A DNA stretch of 64,000 bases from Photobacterium sanctipauli (GTDB lineage Bacteria; Pseudomonadota; Gammaproteobacteria; Enterobacterales; Vibrionaceae): the NCBI RefSeq assembly GCF_003026495.1, contig NZ_PYMA01000016.1, positions 83,943 to 147,942 of the forward strand, written 5' to 3'. Positions 25,924 through 33,734 of the stretch are shown piece by piece. The position numbers were made by a program, and so were the translations under genes. The notes beneath the pieces were generated by a model, which saw only the letters and a program-made list of their open reading frames with translations, had not been told where the DNA came from and did not search any database. How positions within the stretch are numbered: position 1 is the first letter of the stretch; each line of letters starts with the position of its first letter.

Positions 25924-26125
25924 TACAACTATTCCCTTTGTTACTGACAATCACAGCTCTATAGAGTGTGTCGTCGATAGATACTCTTCGAATTATGATA
26001 TTTATAAGTATCAAATCATTAACAAAATCGTAAAGTGATGTTTCGTTATGGCTAACATTACATCTTGTTATACGAGTTCACTGTTGCAGGAAAGGGAATG
26101 TGGCGTTCAACTGTATAGCATAGCT

Positions 26126-26150
26126 TTAGCCCACAATTGTTGTGGGCTAA
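26126..26150 (-). terminator. Hairpin at the end of the CGPD-NTCIGCPKK gene
   Basis: TTAGCCCACAA / TTGTGGGCTAA with loop TTG, perfect 11-base stem that includes the stop codon at 26147-26149. Little T tract follows on the minus strand, so it could instead be a 3'-end stabilising structure. Confidence 0.5.
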
Positions 26151-26440
26151 GCCGTAATTCTGTTATTTCGCACCAACGAGCGGCGGATGTTCTTGCACAT
26201 CTTGCCGAAACGGGCAATCTCGTCGAAATTAGGGGCGATACCTCGGTCGAGTTGGTGTTGCCAGTAGCTTAATTCGGTATCAACCAGCTCCATTAGCTTC
26301 TTGGGGCAGCCAATACAAGTATTGTCCGGGCCGCACTTGAAGGTATCTTCCTGATAAATCGGAAACTCATCTTTTACAGCATCGATGATCTGCTGCATCG
26401 CAGTACTTCTGTCAGGTTTTTTACTCACGTGTTTAGCCAA
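26147..26440 (-). CDS. Conserved hypothetical cysteine-containing protein, 97 aa
   Basis: A soluble protein of up to 97 residues with a striking CGPDNTCIGCPKKLMELVDT motif (three cysteines, spacing C-x5-C-x2-C) near residues 36-55 and a basic C-terminus (KMCKNIRRSLVRNNR). I have seen similar proteins annotated as hypothetical in gammaproteobacteria; the cysteines suggest a metal site. The frame opens with TTG at 26440; GTG at 26428 and ATG at 26398 are alternative starts, none with a strong ribosome site, so the N-terminus is uncertain. It lies alone between the BCCT promoter and the racemase gene, opposite in direction to the latter. Confidence 0.65.
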   Translation of the reverse strand: MAKHVSKKPDRSTAMQQIIDAVKDEFPIYQEDTFKCGPDNTCIGCPKKLMELVDTELSYWQHQLDRGIAPNFDEIARFGKMCKNIRRSLVRNNRITA

Positions 26441-26592
26441 GTTGGAGCAGGGGGCGGTAGTGTATTCTTATTGAGTGAAAAATCAATTCCCAGCTAGGGC
26501 TATTAGCTGGCGACATCTGAAAACTTAGTATTTGATACTGCCTATAAAATAATGATATCAATGGGTAAGCACACAGTATTAAGGGATAAGCA

Positions 26593-27294
26593 ATGAAGAC
26601 GATCGGGATGCTTGGCGGCATGAGCTGGGAATCAACGGCAAGTTACTACAAAGCAATCAATGAAGGTGTAAAAGAGCAGCTTGGCGGTTTACATTCTGCA
26701 AAAATTTGCTTGTATAGCGTCGACTTTGATGAAATTGAAAAGCTTCAACATCAGGGGCGCTGGGATGATACGGCAGACATTCTATCTAAGGCTGCCCAAT
26801 CGATAGAAGCGGGTGGGGCTGACTTTCTGATGATTTGCACTAACACTATGCACAAGGTAGCGCCGCAAATTGAAGCTAAGATCTCGGTGCCTATTCTCCA
26901 TATTGCTGATGCAACCGCAGAGCAGCTGGTCAGCGACGGCATTAAAAGCGTTGGTTTGCTAGGCACGCGCTTCACGATGGAGCAAGATTTCTATAAACAG
27001 CGCTTGATTGATAATTTCGGCATTGATGTTGTTGTACCGGATGATGCTGATAGAACGACAGTACACGATATTATCTATAACGAACTGTGTTTGGGTGTGA
27101 TTAAGGAGGACTCCAGAGAAGCGTATCAACGAATTGTTCAACATTTATTTGAGCAAGGCGCTGAAGCGGTCATTTTGGGTTGTACCGAAATTGCACTGCT
27201 TATCCAACAACAGCATACGTCAGTGCCGTTATACGATACGACCGAAATCCATGCTATAGCGGCTGTTACCCGCGCCATAGGTGATCTTTCCTAA
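26593..27294 (+). CDS. Aspartate/glutamate racemase-family protein
   Basis: 233 residues, normal for the family. The start is IGMLGGMSWESTASYYKAIN. Two catalytic cysteines are in place: MICTNTMHKVA near residue 80 and VILGCTEIALLI near residue 197. PLP-independent racemases of this type (YgeA-like) interconvert amino acid enantiomers in the cytoplasm; the E. coli homologue has broad activity. Start ATG at 26593 with AGGGAT upstream. A secreted protein gene starts 19 bases after its stop, so they may be co-transcribed. Confidence 0.9.
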   Translation: MKTIGMLGGMSWESTASYYKAINEGVKEQLGGLHSAKICLYSVDFDEIEKLQHQGRWDDTADILSKAAQSIEAGGADFLMICTNTMHKVAPQIEAKISVPILHIADATAEQLVSDGIKSVGLLGTRFTMEQDFYKQRLIDNFGIDVVVPDDADRTTVHDIIYNELCLGVIKEDSREAYQRIVQHLFEQGAEAVILGCTEIALLIQQQHTSVPLYDTTEIHAIAAVTRAIGDLS

Positions 27295-27313
27295 AGAGGC
27301 TGCTCATATCAAA

Positions 27314-27790
27314 ATGAAGAAGTTATTATTGTCACTTGCATTATTTTCGGTTAATTCACTTTCGGCTTACGCTAATGAATTGGTGACGATTGATTTATCA
27401 AAGGCACCAACCTATCAGGCTATCATTGAGTTAAGTCGCGAGAGCCAAGGGTATGAGCAGCAGAAGACTGTTGTGGTCAATATGAATGAAGCCGCTAGCT
27501 TTCGACTCAGTGAGCAAAGCGCTGAGCCAAGTACCACTCATATTGAACCATCGCCTGGCATCCCTGGTAAAGATTATGTGGTAATGCTGAACACATCGAT
27601 TCACTTTGATAGTGTGCCCCAAGTACACCTAAACCAATCAAGGCTCCAGTTGTCGCAACGACTACCACTGTCAAACAGTGAACGGATAATGATCGGTGGT
27701 AATCACAAAGTGGTTAGCACTCACGATGGGGAGGCCAACCTGACTCACGAAGTGGTCACTGAAATTTGGTTTTCTATCAATAAGCTTTGA
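27314..27790 (+). CDS. Hypothetical secreted protein
   Basis: 158 residues from the ATG at 27314, chosen because it gives a clean signal peptide (MKKLLLSLALFSVNSLSAYA, cleavage after residue 20). The frame is also open to an upstream ATG at 27281 inside the racemase gene. GAGG lies 15 bases upstream. The mature part is beta-rich without cysteines or recognised motif. It is probably periplasmic. No family could be assigned. It follows the racemase gene closely and shares its direction. Confidence 0.65.
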   Translation: MKKLLLSLALFSVNSLSAYANELVTIDLSKAPTYQAIIELSRESQGYEQQKTVVVNMNEAASFRLSEQSAEPSTTHIEPSPGIPGKDYVVMLNTSIHFDSVPQVHLNQSRLQLSQRLPLSNSERIMIGGNHKVVSTHDGEANLTHEVVTEIWFSINKL

Positions 27791-27820
27791 TCAGCTACAT
27801 CAAGTGGGAGCTTCACCTCG

Positions 27821-27826
27821 TATAAT
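27821..27826 (+). promoter_or_regulatory. Perfect -10 box TATAAT of the ABC-F leader
   Basis: TATAAT lies 31 bases after the preceding stop codon. The -35 region (CATCAA at 27798-27803, 17-base spacer) is weak. Transcription would begin near 27833, some 50 bases before the leader ORF. Confidence 0.5.
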
Positions 27827-27882
27827 TTTGGGTATACAATCGTACGCCTTGGCCCACTGAGAAAATAAAAAGGAGGTAAATC

Positions 27883-27972
27883 ATGACAAAGTGTGAAGCA
27901 ATTGATAAAAATTTCGCACACTTCTTTGGTAATCAAACTTGCTCAAGTTTTACTGGTATCGTGCTGCGATAA
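27883..27972 (+). CDS. Short leader ORF (29 aa) upstream of ABC-F gene
   Basis: The ATG at 27883 is preceded by AAGGAGGT, the strongest ribosome site in the area, and the frame ends at TAA 27970-27972 after 29 codons (MTKCEAIDKNFAHFFGNQTC...). There is no similarity I recognise. Its 3' half contains the first arm of a hairpin followed by Ts (27935-27997). The arrangement of a strongly translated short ORF overlapping a terminator about 100 bases ahead of an ABC-F gene matches known attenuation leaders of antibiotic-resistance ABC-F genes (e.g. vmlR, msr types). Coding status is therefore more likely regulatory than a functional peptide. Confidence 0.6.
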   Translation: MTKCEAIDKNFAHFFGNQTCSSFTGIVLR

Positions 27973-27997
27973 CCTTTGCTTGAGCGAAGTTTTAATT
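27935..27997 (+). promoter_or_regulatory. Putative transcription attenuator of the ABC-F gene
   Basis: Arm A (27935-27947, AAACTTGCTCAAG) pairs with arm B (27979-27992, CTTGAGCGAAGTTT): 13 pairs with one bulged G, then TTAATT. A shorter alternative uses CTTTGC/GCGAAG around TTGA at 27974-27989, also followed by TTTT. Arm A can also fold on itself (AAACTTG-CT-CAAGTTT, 27935-27950), which would break the long hairpin. Arm A lies inside the leader ORF, so ribosome position can choose between structures. Confidence 0.55.
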
Positions 27998-28091
27998 ACA
28001 CAGAATAGAGTCACTTCTCTCTAGCTTACCTGGTTATTGTCAGCAATGTTTGACGATAGGCGTTGTTACGCCTGTAAATCTTGAGTAAGCC

Positions 28092-29864
28092 ATGAGCACT
28101 TTACTATCTGCACAAACTATTTCTTATCAAACAACTTCAGCACCTTTGCTTGAAGGAATTTCATTCACCTTAAAAAAAGGCGATCGCATTGGCCTTGTTG
28201 GTCATAACGGTTGTGGTAAAAGTACCCTTCTAAGCCTACTTAACGGTGAAACTCAGCCTCAGTCCGGTGCTATTACCGCTGCAAATCAATGCTTGATGGA
28301 GCGAGTAGAGCAGCATTTACCGCCATACCTAGAGCAAGTTTCTATGCTTGAAGCCGTGGTTAAAAAGCTGCCAAAGAGCGAGCAGCAGTCTGAAAGCTGG
28401 CGAGCTGAGTTAATCCTGGCAGACATGGGCTTTTCAAAGCATGACTGGCAATTAACCGCTGGAAGCCTCAGTGGTGGTCAGCATACCCGCCTGTTATTGG
28501 CAAGGGCACTGATTTCGCAACCTGACTTACTGTTGCTTGATGAACCAAGTAACCACCTAGATTTGCCAACGTTGCTTTGGCTGGAGCAATTTCTGCTGCA
28601 ATGAAAAGGCAGTTTTGTCTTGGTTTCACATGACAGGCGCTTGCTTGATCGGGTAACCAATTGCACCTGGATATTGCGTGATAAAGCGCTGCGCTATTTT
28701 CGTTTACCTTGCAGTGAGGCACTTCAATCTCTCGAAGCGATGGATGAGGCTGATTTCTTGCGAAACCAGTCAGAACAAAAGGAAATTGAACGCATCGAAA
28801 AAAGTGCAAAGCGTTTAGCCACTTGGGGGCAAGTTTACGATAACGAAGACTTGTCACGAAAAGCCAAGAATATGGAAAAACGTGTTGAACGATTGAAAGA
28901 TGCACAAACGGAGTTGACGTCAGGCACACCATGGCAACTTCAGCTAAAAGGTGAAGCTTTACGGGCTGACAGACTGCTAAGCCTTTCAGATATTGCGGTA
29001 AAGCCTGTTCCGGCGGCACCGGTGTTGTTCCAAGTGCTAGAAAAGCAAATCAAGAGCGGCGATAGAGTTGCCATTGTTGGCCGTAACGGTTGTGGAAAGT
29101 CGTCACTTCTGAAAATGCTTTGGCGGGCTTATGTCAGCGAGTCTGAGGGCGATCAACCAATAAAGTTCCATCCGCGTTGTAGGCTTGGCTTTTATGATCA
29201 AAGCCTTAAGCAACTACAAGATGAAGCTAACTTGATTGATGCGCTAAGCGTGTTCACTGATTTATCAGAAGAGCAGAGGAAAATGGCGCTTATTAGTGCT
29301 GGCTTTCCGTATGTACGCCATAGCCAACAAGTTCAGTCGCTCAGTGGCGGTGAGCGCTCTCGGTTGTTACTGGTTGGTCTAACACTGGCCAATTATCATT
29401 TGCTGCTACTTGATGAGCCAACTAATCACTTGGACTTGGCTGGAAAAGAAGAGCTAGCACAAACGCTTCGTGAGTTTGCTGGGGGCTTTTTGTTGGTTAC
29501 CCACGATCGTGACTTGATTGAAGCAAGCTGTAACCGCTATTGGCTAGTTCAAGATGATCAACTCGAAGAGTGGCATGATATTGAACAGCTTTATGCCGTC
29601 TTAGAAGGCGCTGAGCCTAACCAAATTGACAGTAATGAACTGAATGAAGTGAGTGCCGAGTATGAAGCACTCCAACTTGGCAGTGATGCGTCATCAAATG
29701 ATAACAACCCTTCTGAGGAAGAGATGCTTATCGACCGGCTTTGTAATTTAGAGGCCTTATTAGAAGCCGATCTTAGTCGTAAATTGAAGCACCAAAAGCC
29801 AAAGTTACAACAAGAGTGGCGCAATGAAATCAGCGACATTAATTGCCAGCTCGGTATCGAGTAG
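28092..29864 (+). pseudogene. ABC-F family ATPase interrupted by one in-frame TGA
   Basis: A single frame of 591 codons encodes an ABC-F protein (two ATP-binding domains, no membrane part) except for TGA at 28602-28604. Domain 1: Walker A GHNGCGKST, signature LSGGQ, Walker B LLLLDEPSNHLD; domain 2: GRNGCGKSS, LSGGERSR and LLLLDEPTNHLD. The stop falls between LEQFLLQ and KGSFVLVSHDRR, the place where the relatives usually have Trp (TGG to TGA). So either a one-base nonsense mutation, a sequencing error, or low-level readthrough. The second part could restart at 28620. ABC-F proteins bind the ribosome and can protect it from antibiotics; a methyltransferase gene follows 7 bases later. Confidence 0.8.
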
Positions 29865-29871
29865 GGCGTGA

Positions 29872-30684
29872 ATGAATATGAAAGAGAACAAACAAATGAC
29901 AAAGGAAAACACGCAAGCGTTAGTTGTTGGCCACAATGAATTGGCATGGGATAAGAAAGTTGCCGATGATGTGGTATGGACCATTCCTGTATCAATAGAG
30001 ACCATCGATAAAGCAAGAGGTGGCGATATTGAAGTCAGCCTTGGGGCAAATAGCCTTGTGCCAAGAGATTGGTTCCCATCGCAGTTAAAAGGCGTAAAAA
30101 TATTATGTCTGGCGAGCGGTGGTGGGCAGCAAGGGCCAATTCTGGCAGCAGCTGGCGCTGATGTTACTGTTATGGATATATCCACTTCGCAATTGGAGCA
30201 GGATAGAAAGGTTGCTGACTTAGCGCAATTGCAACTTGCGACAGTTCAAGGGGATATGTGCGACCTATCCATGTTTAGTGATGAAACGTTCGATATCGTG
30301 TTCTGCCCAGTCTCTATTACCTACATACCTGATTTGCAGCCGATGTATAAGGAAGTTTATCGGGTACTGGTAAAGGGCGGGTCATTCATGTTGGGCGCAC
30401 CAAACCCTGCGATTTACTTGTTCGATGATGCAAAGTGGGAGCAAGGAATCTTTGAGGTAGCCAATTGTCTGCCGTTCCAATCATTTGATGAACTGGATGA
30501 TGAGCAGCGGAAGCAGTTTATTGTCGACAAGAGAGCCATTGAACATAGCCATACATTAACATCCATTATTGCGGGCCAGCTAGAAGCCGGCTTTGTATTG
30601 GATGGGTTTTATGAAGATAGCCTCGATGAAGAGCTATCTAAGTACTTCAATGATTACTTTTCGACAAAAGCGCTGAAGCGTTGA
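29872..30684 (+). CDS. SAM-dependent methyltransferase (class I)
   Basis: 270 residues. The Rossmann methyltransferase motifs are visible: motif I ILCLASGGGQQGPILAAAGA near residues 75-95 (the usual GxGxG reads SGGGQQG), motif II DVTVMDISTSQLEQDRK, then GDMCDLSMFSDETFDIVFCP and the post-motif YRVLVKGGSFMLGAPNP. The substrate is unknown. The ATG at 29872 lies 7 bases after the ABC-F stop with GGG overlapping it, so the two are one transcription unit; a role in the same stress response is possible. The stop lies only 2 bases before an IS3-family element, so the natural 3' end is displaced. Confidence 0.85.
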   Translation: MNMKENKQMTKENTQALVVGHNELAWDKKVADDVVWTIPVSIETIDKARGGDIEVSLGANSLVPRDWFPSQLKGVKILCLASGGGQQGPILAAAGADVTVMDISTSQLEQDRKVADLAQLQLATVQGDMCDLSMFSDETFDIVFCPVSITYIPDLQPMYKEVYRVLVKGGSFMLGAPNPAIYLFDDAKWEQGIFEVANCLPFQSFDELDDEQRKQFIVDKRAIEHSHTLTSIIAGQLEAGFVLDGFYEDSLDEELSKYFNDYFSTKALKR

Positions 30685-30715
30685 TATGTCTAGTCCTAAA
30701 ATAGGTTGACGCTTT

Positions 30716-31507
30716 TTATGTAGCCAGTAGGTATTCCCTACTGGCTTTTTCATGCACTTCACTTGGTGTTCTCATCCCCAAGCTAGTATGCGGTCTCAAG
30801 TCGTTATATACCGATATCGACTCTTTCACCAACACCATCAGTTCCTTTAGGGTATTGCACTGGTAGAGTAGGAACTCACTCTTTAGTATTCCATTAACCC
30901 GCTCAGCCAACGCATTCTGGTAGCAGTCATAACCATCTGTCATAGAAGGTATCATGCTATTGGCGCTCAACTTTTCCTGGTACTCCGATGAGCAGTACTG
31001 TAGCCCTCGATCTGAGTGGTGGATTGTTGCTGCATCTGTTTGGCGGTTCGTTATGGTCATCTCCAGCGCTTTTACCACATCGCTAGCCTTCATTTCATTA
31101 CTCAGCTCATAGCCTAATATTTTCCGGGAGTAAGCGTCTGTAACGAGTGAGAGATAATGTGTCCCTTCATCTGTTTTGACATAGGTAATATCGCTCACAA
31201 CCACTTGTTCTACATGATGAACAACTCTATCTTTCAAAAGGTTCGGATGCTTCCTGAGCCAGTGTTTACTGTTCGTGGTCTTGGTGTAGTTCTTCCTTGG
31301 CTTGACCAACAGGTTCTCGTTTTTTAAGTACTTAAATAGCCCATCCCGTCCCAGCTTTATTCCGTGTTTCTCTAGCTGGGGCTTAATCAACTGGTATAGC
31401 TTTCGAGTACCAACCCGAGGCATAAATTGGCGCCAATACCTTACCATCTCTTTTACAGGCAATAGTTCCTCAGCACGCGCTTCAAGGCGTTGCTTCCATT
31501 GATGCAC
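30716..31507 (-). CDS. IS3-family transposase OrfB (DDE integrase)
   Basis: 263 residues, complete. An HTH_21-like region (MPRVGTRKLYQLIKPQLEKH) precedes the rve core. The catalytic triad is visible: Asp in VVVSDITYVKT, Asp in IHHSDRGLQYCS and Glu in NALAERVNGILKSEF (DD-35-E spacing). The nominal start is a GTG at 31507, but the frame continues open upstream into orfA (LAKEQGKVKLATACRQFNL), so the active transposase is probably an OrfAB fusion made by -1 frameshifting near the end of orfA, where the orfA frame reads GAA AAG TAA. All three catalytic residues are present, so the element may be active. Confidence 0.9.
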   Translation of the reverse strand: MHQWKQRLEARAEELLPVKEMVRYWRQFMPRVGTRKLYQLIKPQLEKHGIKLGRDGLFKYLKNENLLVKPRKNYTKTTNSKHWLRKHPNLLKDRVVHHVEQVVVSDITYVKTDEGTHYLSLVTDAYSRKILGYELSNEMKASDVVKALEMTITNRQTDAATIHHSDRGLQYCSSEYQEKLSANSMIPSMTDGYDCYQNALAERVNGILKSEFLLYQCNTLKELMVLVKESISVYNDLRPHTSLGMRTPSEVHEKASREYLLAT

Positions 31508-31551
31508 AGCTTGCCGAGATAAGTTGAACTGCCTACATGCAGTTGCAAGCT

Positions 31552-31950
31552 TTACTTTTCCTTGCTCTTTGGCAAGCCAGAGCGCTCGGCTAAGTACTTT
31601 TTTTCCAAGTCTATCCCGTGCTCTTTTTTAAAGATATCCACCATATCGCCGTAAATCATGTTCTTTAATTCGGCGTCGGCAAGGGCCTTTTCTAGGCGCT
31701 TAATCTTCTGTGCTGGCGTTTCTTTTGATTTAGACATAGTAAGAAAGTGCTCAATTGGCTTCGACCAATCTAACTTACCATGCTTTCTTAGCCATACAAG
31801 AACAGTGCTTCGTCCCTGAATGCCATAGTGAGCTTGGGCTTGTTTGTAGGTCATCTCGCCTTTTTCAACCTGAGCAACAACTGCGAGTTTAAAGCCTAAA
31901 GTGTAATCACGCTGGGTTCGTTTGATCTTTGATTCACTTGATGAGTTCAT
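31552..31950 (-). CDS. IS3-family OrfA (helix-turn-helix protein)
   Basis: 132 residues. An N-terminal HTH_Tnp_1-type domain binds the element ends: RDYTLGFKLAVVAQVEKGEM, then YKQAQAHYGIQGRSTVLVWL. The C-terminal half is a coiled coil (ETPAQKIKRLEKALADAEL) that likely mediates multimerisation. GGAGA lies before the ATG at 31950. The end of the gene overlaps the upstream open part of orfB in the -1 frame. Intact, no stops. Confidence 0.9.
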   Translation of the reverse strand: MNSSSESKIKRTQRDYTLGFKLAVVAQVEKGEMTYKQAQAHYGIQGRSTVLVWLRKHGKLDWSKPIEHFLTMSKSKETPAQKIKRLEKALADAELKNMIYGDMVDIFKKEHGIDLEKKYLAERSGLPKSKEK

Positions 31951-32002
31951 TGATAAGTCTCCAATGTGTCAACTTATCTCAGGACGGGACAATCTAGGAA
32001 TA

Positions 32003-32033
32003 AGAGCCAGCCTGTTGTGGGCTGGCTCTTTTT
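32003..32033 (+). terminator. Strong intrinsic terminator, probably of the ABC-F/methyltransferase operon
   Basis: Ten-base perfect stem AGAGCCAGCC / GGCTGGCTCT, 7-base loop, then TTTT. It lies 12 bases beyond the right end of the IS. No plus-strand gene ends closer than the methyltransferase, so the IS seems to have separated that gene from this terminator. Confidence 0.8.
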
Positions 32034-32045
32034 GTATGTGGTGAG

Positions 32046-32144
32046 CTAAACGTTCTGTAGCCTATGGGCATATTTAACTGTAAGTTCGTTACTCAACAGT
32101 CGGGCGGTCACGATAGCTTTTGCCGGAGGTCTGCTATTTGCCAT
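32046..32144 (-). CDS. Possible small ORF (32 aa) after grxB
   Basis: ATG at 32144 with GGGAG upstream, 12 bases after the grxB stop; ends at TAG 32046-32048. The product (MANSRPPAKAIVTARLL...) is basic. No family recognised. The ribosome site and operon position make it plausible; there is no other support. Confidence 0.35.
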   Translation of the reverse strand: MANSRPPAKAIVTARLLSNELTVKYAHRLQNV

Positions 32145-32156
32145 TATTAACTCCCG

Positions 32157-32831
32157 CTATTTACCGATAGGAGGATAAGTCGCAACGTTTGTGCGAGATG
32201 AAATCAAATCGATATACGTCCGCATGTACTTGCTTAATGTCAGCTCAGCTATCATGGTGAAGTTTCTGAGCTCGGCAAAAGCGGCAATGTCATCAATGTT
32301 CAGGTTACGGCGACCTAAGACAAATGCTTCGACATCAAGCTCCTGCTCCATCAGTGCTAGCTGCTCTTCTAATTGAGGAAGGTAGTGCTCCGTTTTTTCA
32401 AGTGCTTCCTCGATACTCTGGCCTAGCACTTCTTTACGTGATTCAGTGAAGGCATTAAGCGCCGATGCGCCCGAAAGCTCAGGCAGGTTGAGCTTTGGCA
32501 TGCGCGGATACAATAATTGAGCTGTCACCGGCTTTAGTTGAGCTAAACGTGACTCCAGCTTTTCCGATACCTCGTAGTGGTCGAACATAGGTACGTTCAA
32601 TTGATCAAGTTTGCGGATAATATCAAGGCTTTCGGCCATCACTGATACGTTTCCACTTTTGGGATCTACCGTTTCTAATACCGGAACCGTAAAGCGCTCA
32701 AACTTTCCTTCGAGGGATGCCGGTAACTCTCCTAGCAGCATTGGGCTGATTTCACACTCGATCCCCTTTAACCCAATAACGGCTTTGACCCTGACACAAA
32801 ATGGGCAGCTGTCGAATACATGTAATTTCAT
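32157..32831 (-). CDS. grxB: Glutaredoxin 2
   Basis: 224 residues from the ATG at 32831, with GGAGG directly upstream (in-frame start at 32846 rejected). Residues 1-75 form the thioredoxin-like domain with the active site CPFC at residues 9-12 (FDSCPFCVRVK) and TVPVLE near 53, the glutathione-binding cis-Pro. The remainder is the helical GST-like C-terminal domain typical of Grx2. It reduces disulfides using glutathione in the cytoplasm. It lies 4 bases after the end of a metallo-hydrolase gene, apparently last but one in a minus-strand cluster. Confidence 0.9.
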   Translation of the reverse strand: MKLHVFDSCPFCVRVKAVIGLKGIECEISPMLLGELPASLEGKFERFTVPVLETVDPKSGNVSVMAESLDIIRKLDQLNVPMFDHYEVSEKLESRLAQLKPVTAQLLYPRMPKLNLPELSGASALNAFTESRKEVLGQSIEEALEKTEHYLPQLEEQLALMEQELDVEAFVLGRRNLNIDDIAAFAELRNFTMIAELTLSKYMRTYIDLISSRTNVATYPPIGK

Positions 32832-32835
32832 AGTG

Positions 32836-33705
32836 TTAACCTCCATGGATTATTGCGAATGACATTTTTCGAATATATACAGGTAGATCCTGATAATTTT
32901 GCCAACTCTCATACTTAGGCATTTTTAGTGTCTCGCTCATTTCGAGGATTCTTGGCACCAAGCGGGATGGGTCGGCACGTAGTTGAGCTTTAATTTCAGG
33001 AAGTACCAAATCGTACAAGTCATCATAGAACTTTTGTGTAGCCACAAGCGGCACAAGATCCAGTCTTTTTGAATGCACGTTAATGGCGTAATTCAGATCC
33101 CAATTTGCCAGCTTAGTTAGCAGTGCTCGACTGCCTAGCATATTGGTATCCGTCAAAAAAACGCCCGGATTCAGCCCTTCGTCGACATACATATCAGCAC
33201 TCACAGCGACCTTTTCTTTGGGTAAATAGATAACAGCAACCGCCAAACCGTCAGCAGCACCGAAATGATGCAGCTCTACTGATGTCGTCCCCATTTCTAT
33301 CGTTAAAGATTTTTCGAAGGTCTTATGAATAACCTCTGGCAGCATACCCAGAGGATCTAGCTCCTCATACTCCAAAATGTTGCTATGGGCAATAACCTCT
33401 GCATCAGGGAAAATTTTTGTTCCGCCAACATGATCAAAATGTTCATGTGTCAAAACGATTTTTTTGACTGGATTATCTGTTATTTTTGCTATCTCACTTT
33501 TTAGGACCTTGGCCCGATAGCTGTTCGCGGTATCAGAAATTAATACATCTTCCTCACCAACTACAACTAGGCTGGTGTAATTAAACAGGCTGACCGCATA
33601 TACGTTCTCTGCCAGTTCCTGAACTAGTGAGTCTTTTGTTTGTGCAAAAGCAGTTGGTGAAAGAGTGGCAATGAAAATTATTGCCATTTTCTTAAAAAAC
33701 TTCAT
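32836..33705 (-). CDS. Exported MBL-fold metallo-hydrolase (copy 1)
   Basis: 289 residues with a signal peptide (MKFFKKMAIIFIATLSPTAFA, cleavage after residue 21). The metallo-beta-lactamase motif HEHFDH is in IVLTHEHFDHVGG near residue 88; the Asp of VAVSADMYVDEGLNPGV and the earlier SDTANSYRAK region complete the fold. Beta-lactamase activity cannot be concluded from this. It lies 29 bases after a homologous gene of the same kind; the two are tandem paralogues. GrxB follows. Substrate unknown; a periplasmic location is likely. Confidence 0.85.
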   Translation of the reverse strand: MKFFKKMAIIFIATLSPTAFAQTKDSLVQELAENVYAVSLFNYTSLVVVGEEDVLISDTANSYRAKVLKSEIAKITDNPVKKIVLTHEHFDHVGGTKIFPDAEVIAHSNILEYEELDPLGMLPEVIHKTFEKSLTIEMGTTSVELHHFGAADGLAVAVIYLPKEKVAVSADMYVDEGLNPGVFLTDTNMLGSRALLTKLANWDLNYAINVHSKRLDLVPLVATQKFYDDLYDLVLPEIKAQLRADPSRLVPRILEMSETLKMPKYESWQNYQDLPVYIRKMSFAIIHGG

Positions 33706-33734
33706 GAGGTAACCTTGTTTGCAATTTAAAGCAC

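Larger units (their letters stand above)
30687..31991 (-). mobile_element. Complete IS3-family insertion sequence (1305 bp)
   Basis: Imperfect inverted repeats: TGTCTAGTCCTAAAATAGG... at the left (30687) and TGTCCCGTCCTGAGATAAG... on the complement at the right (31991), 22 of 29 positions identical, with the TG...CA ends of the family. OrfA and OrfB lie inside on the minus strand. No target duplication of 3-4 bases is evident (flanks ATA and ATC), suggesting an old or rearranged insertion. It lies between the methyltransferase and a strong terminator at 32003. Confidence 0.9.

Noticed and set aside
26048..26272. 74-residue plus-strand ORF
   Set aside because: Mostly antisense to the conserved cysteine-motif protein at 26147-26440, and composition is not protein-like.
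28468..29019. Minus-strand ORF across the ABC-F stop codon
   Set aside because: Antisense to conserved ABC-F motifs, no ribosome site.
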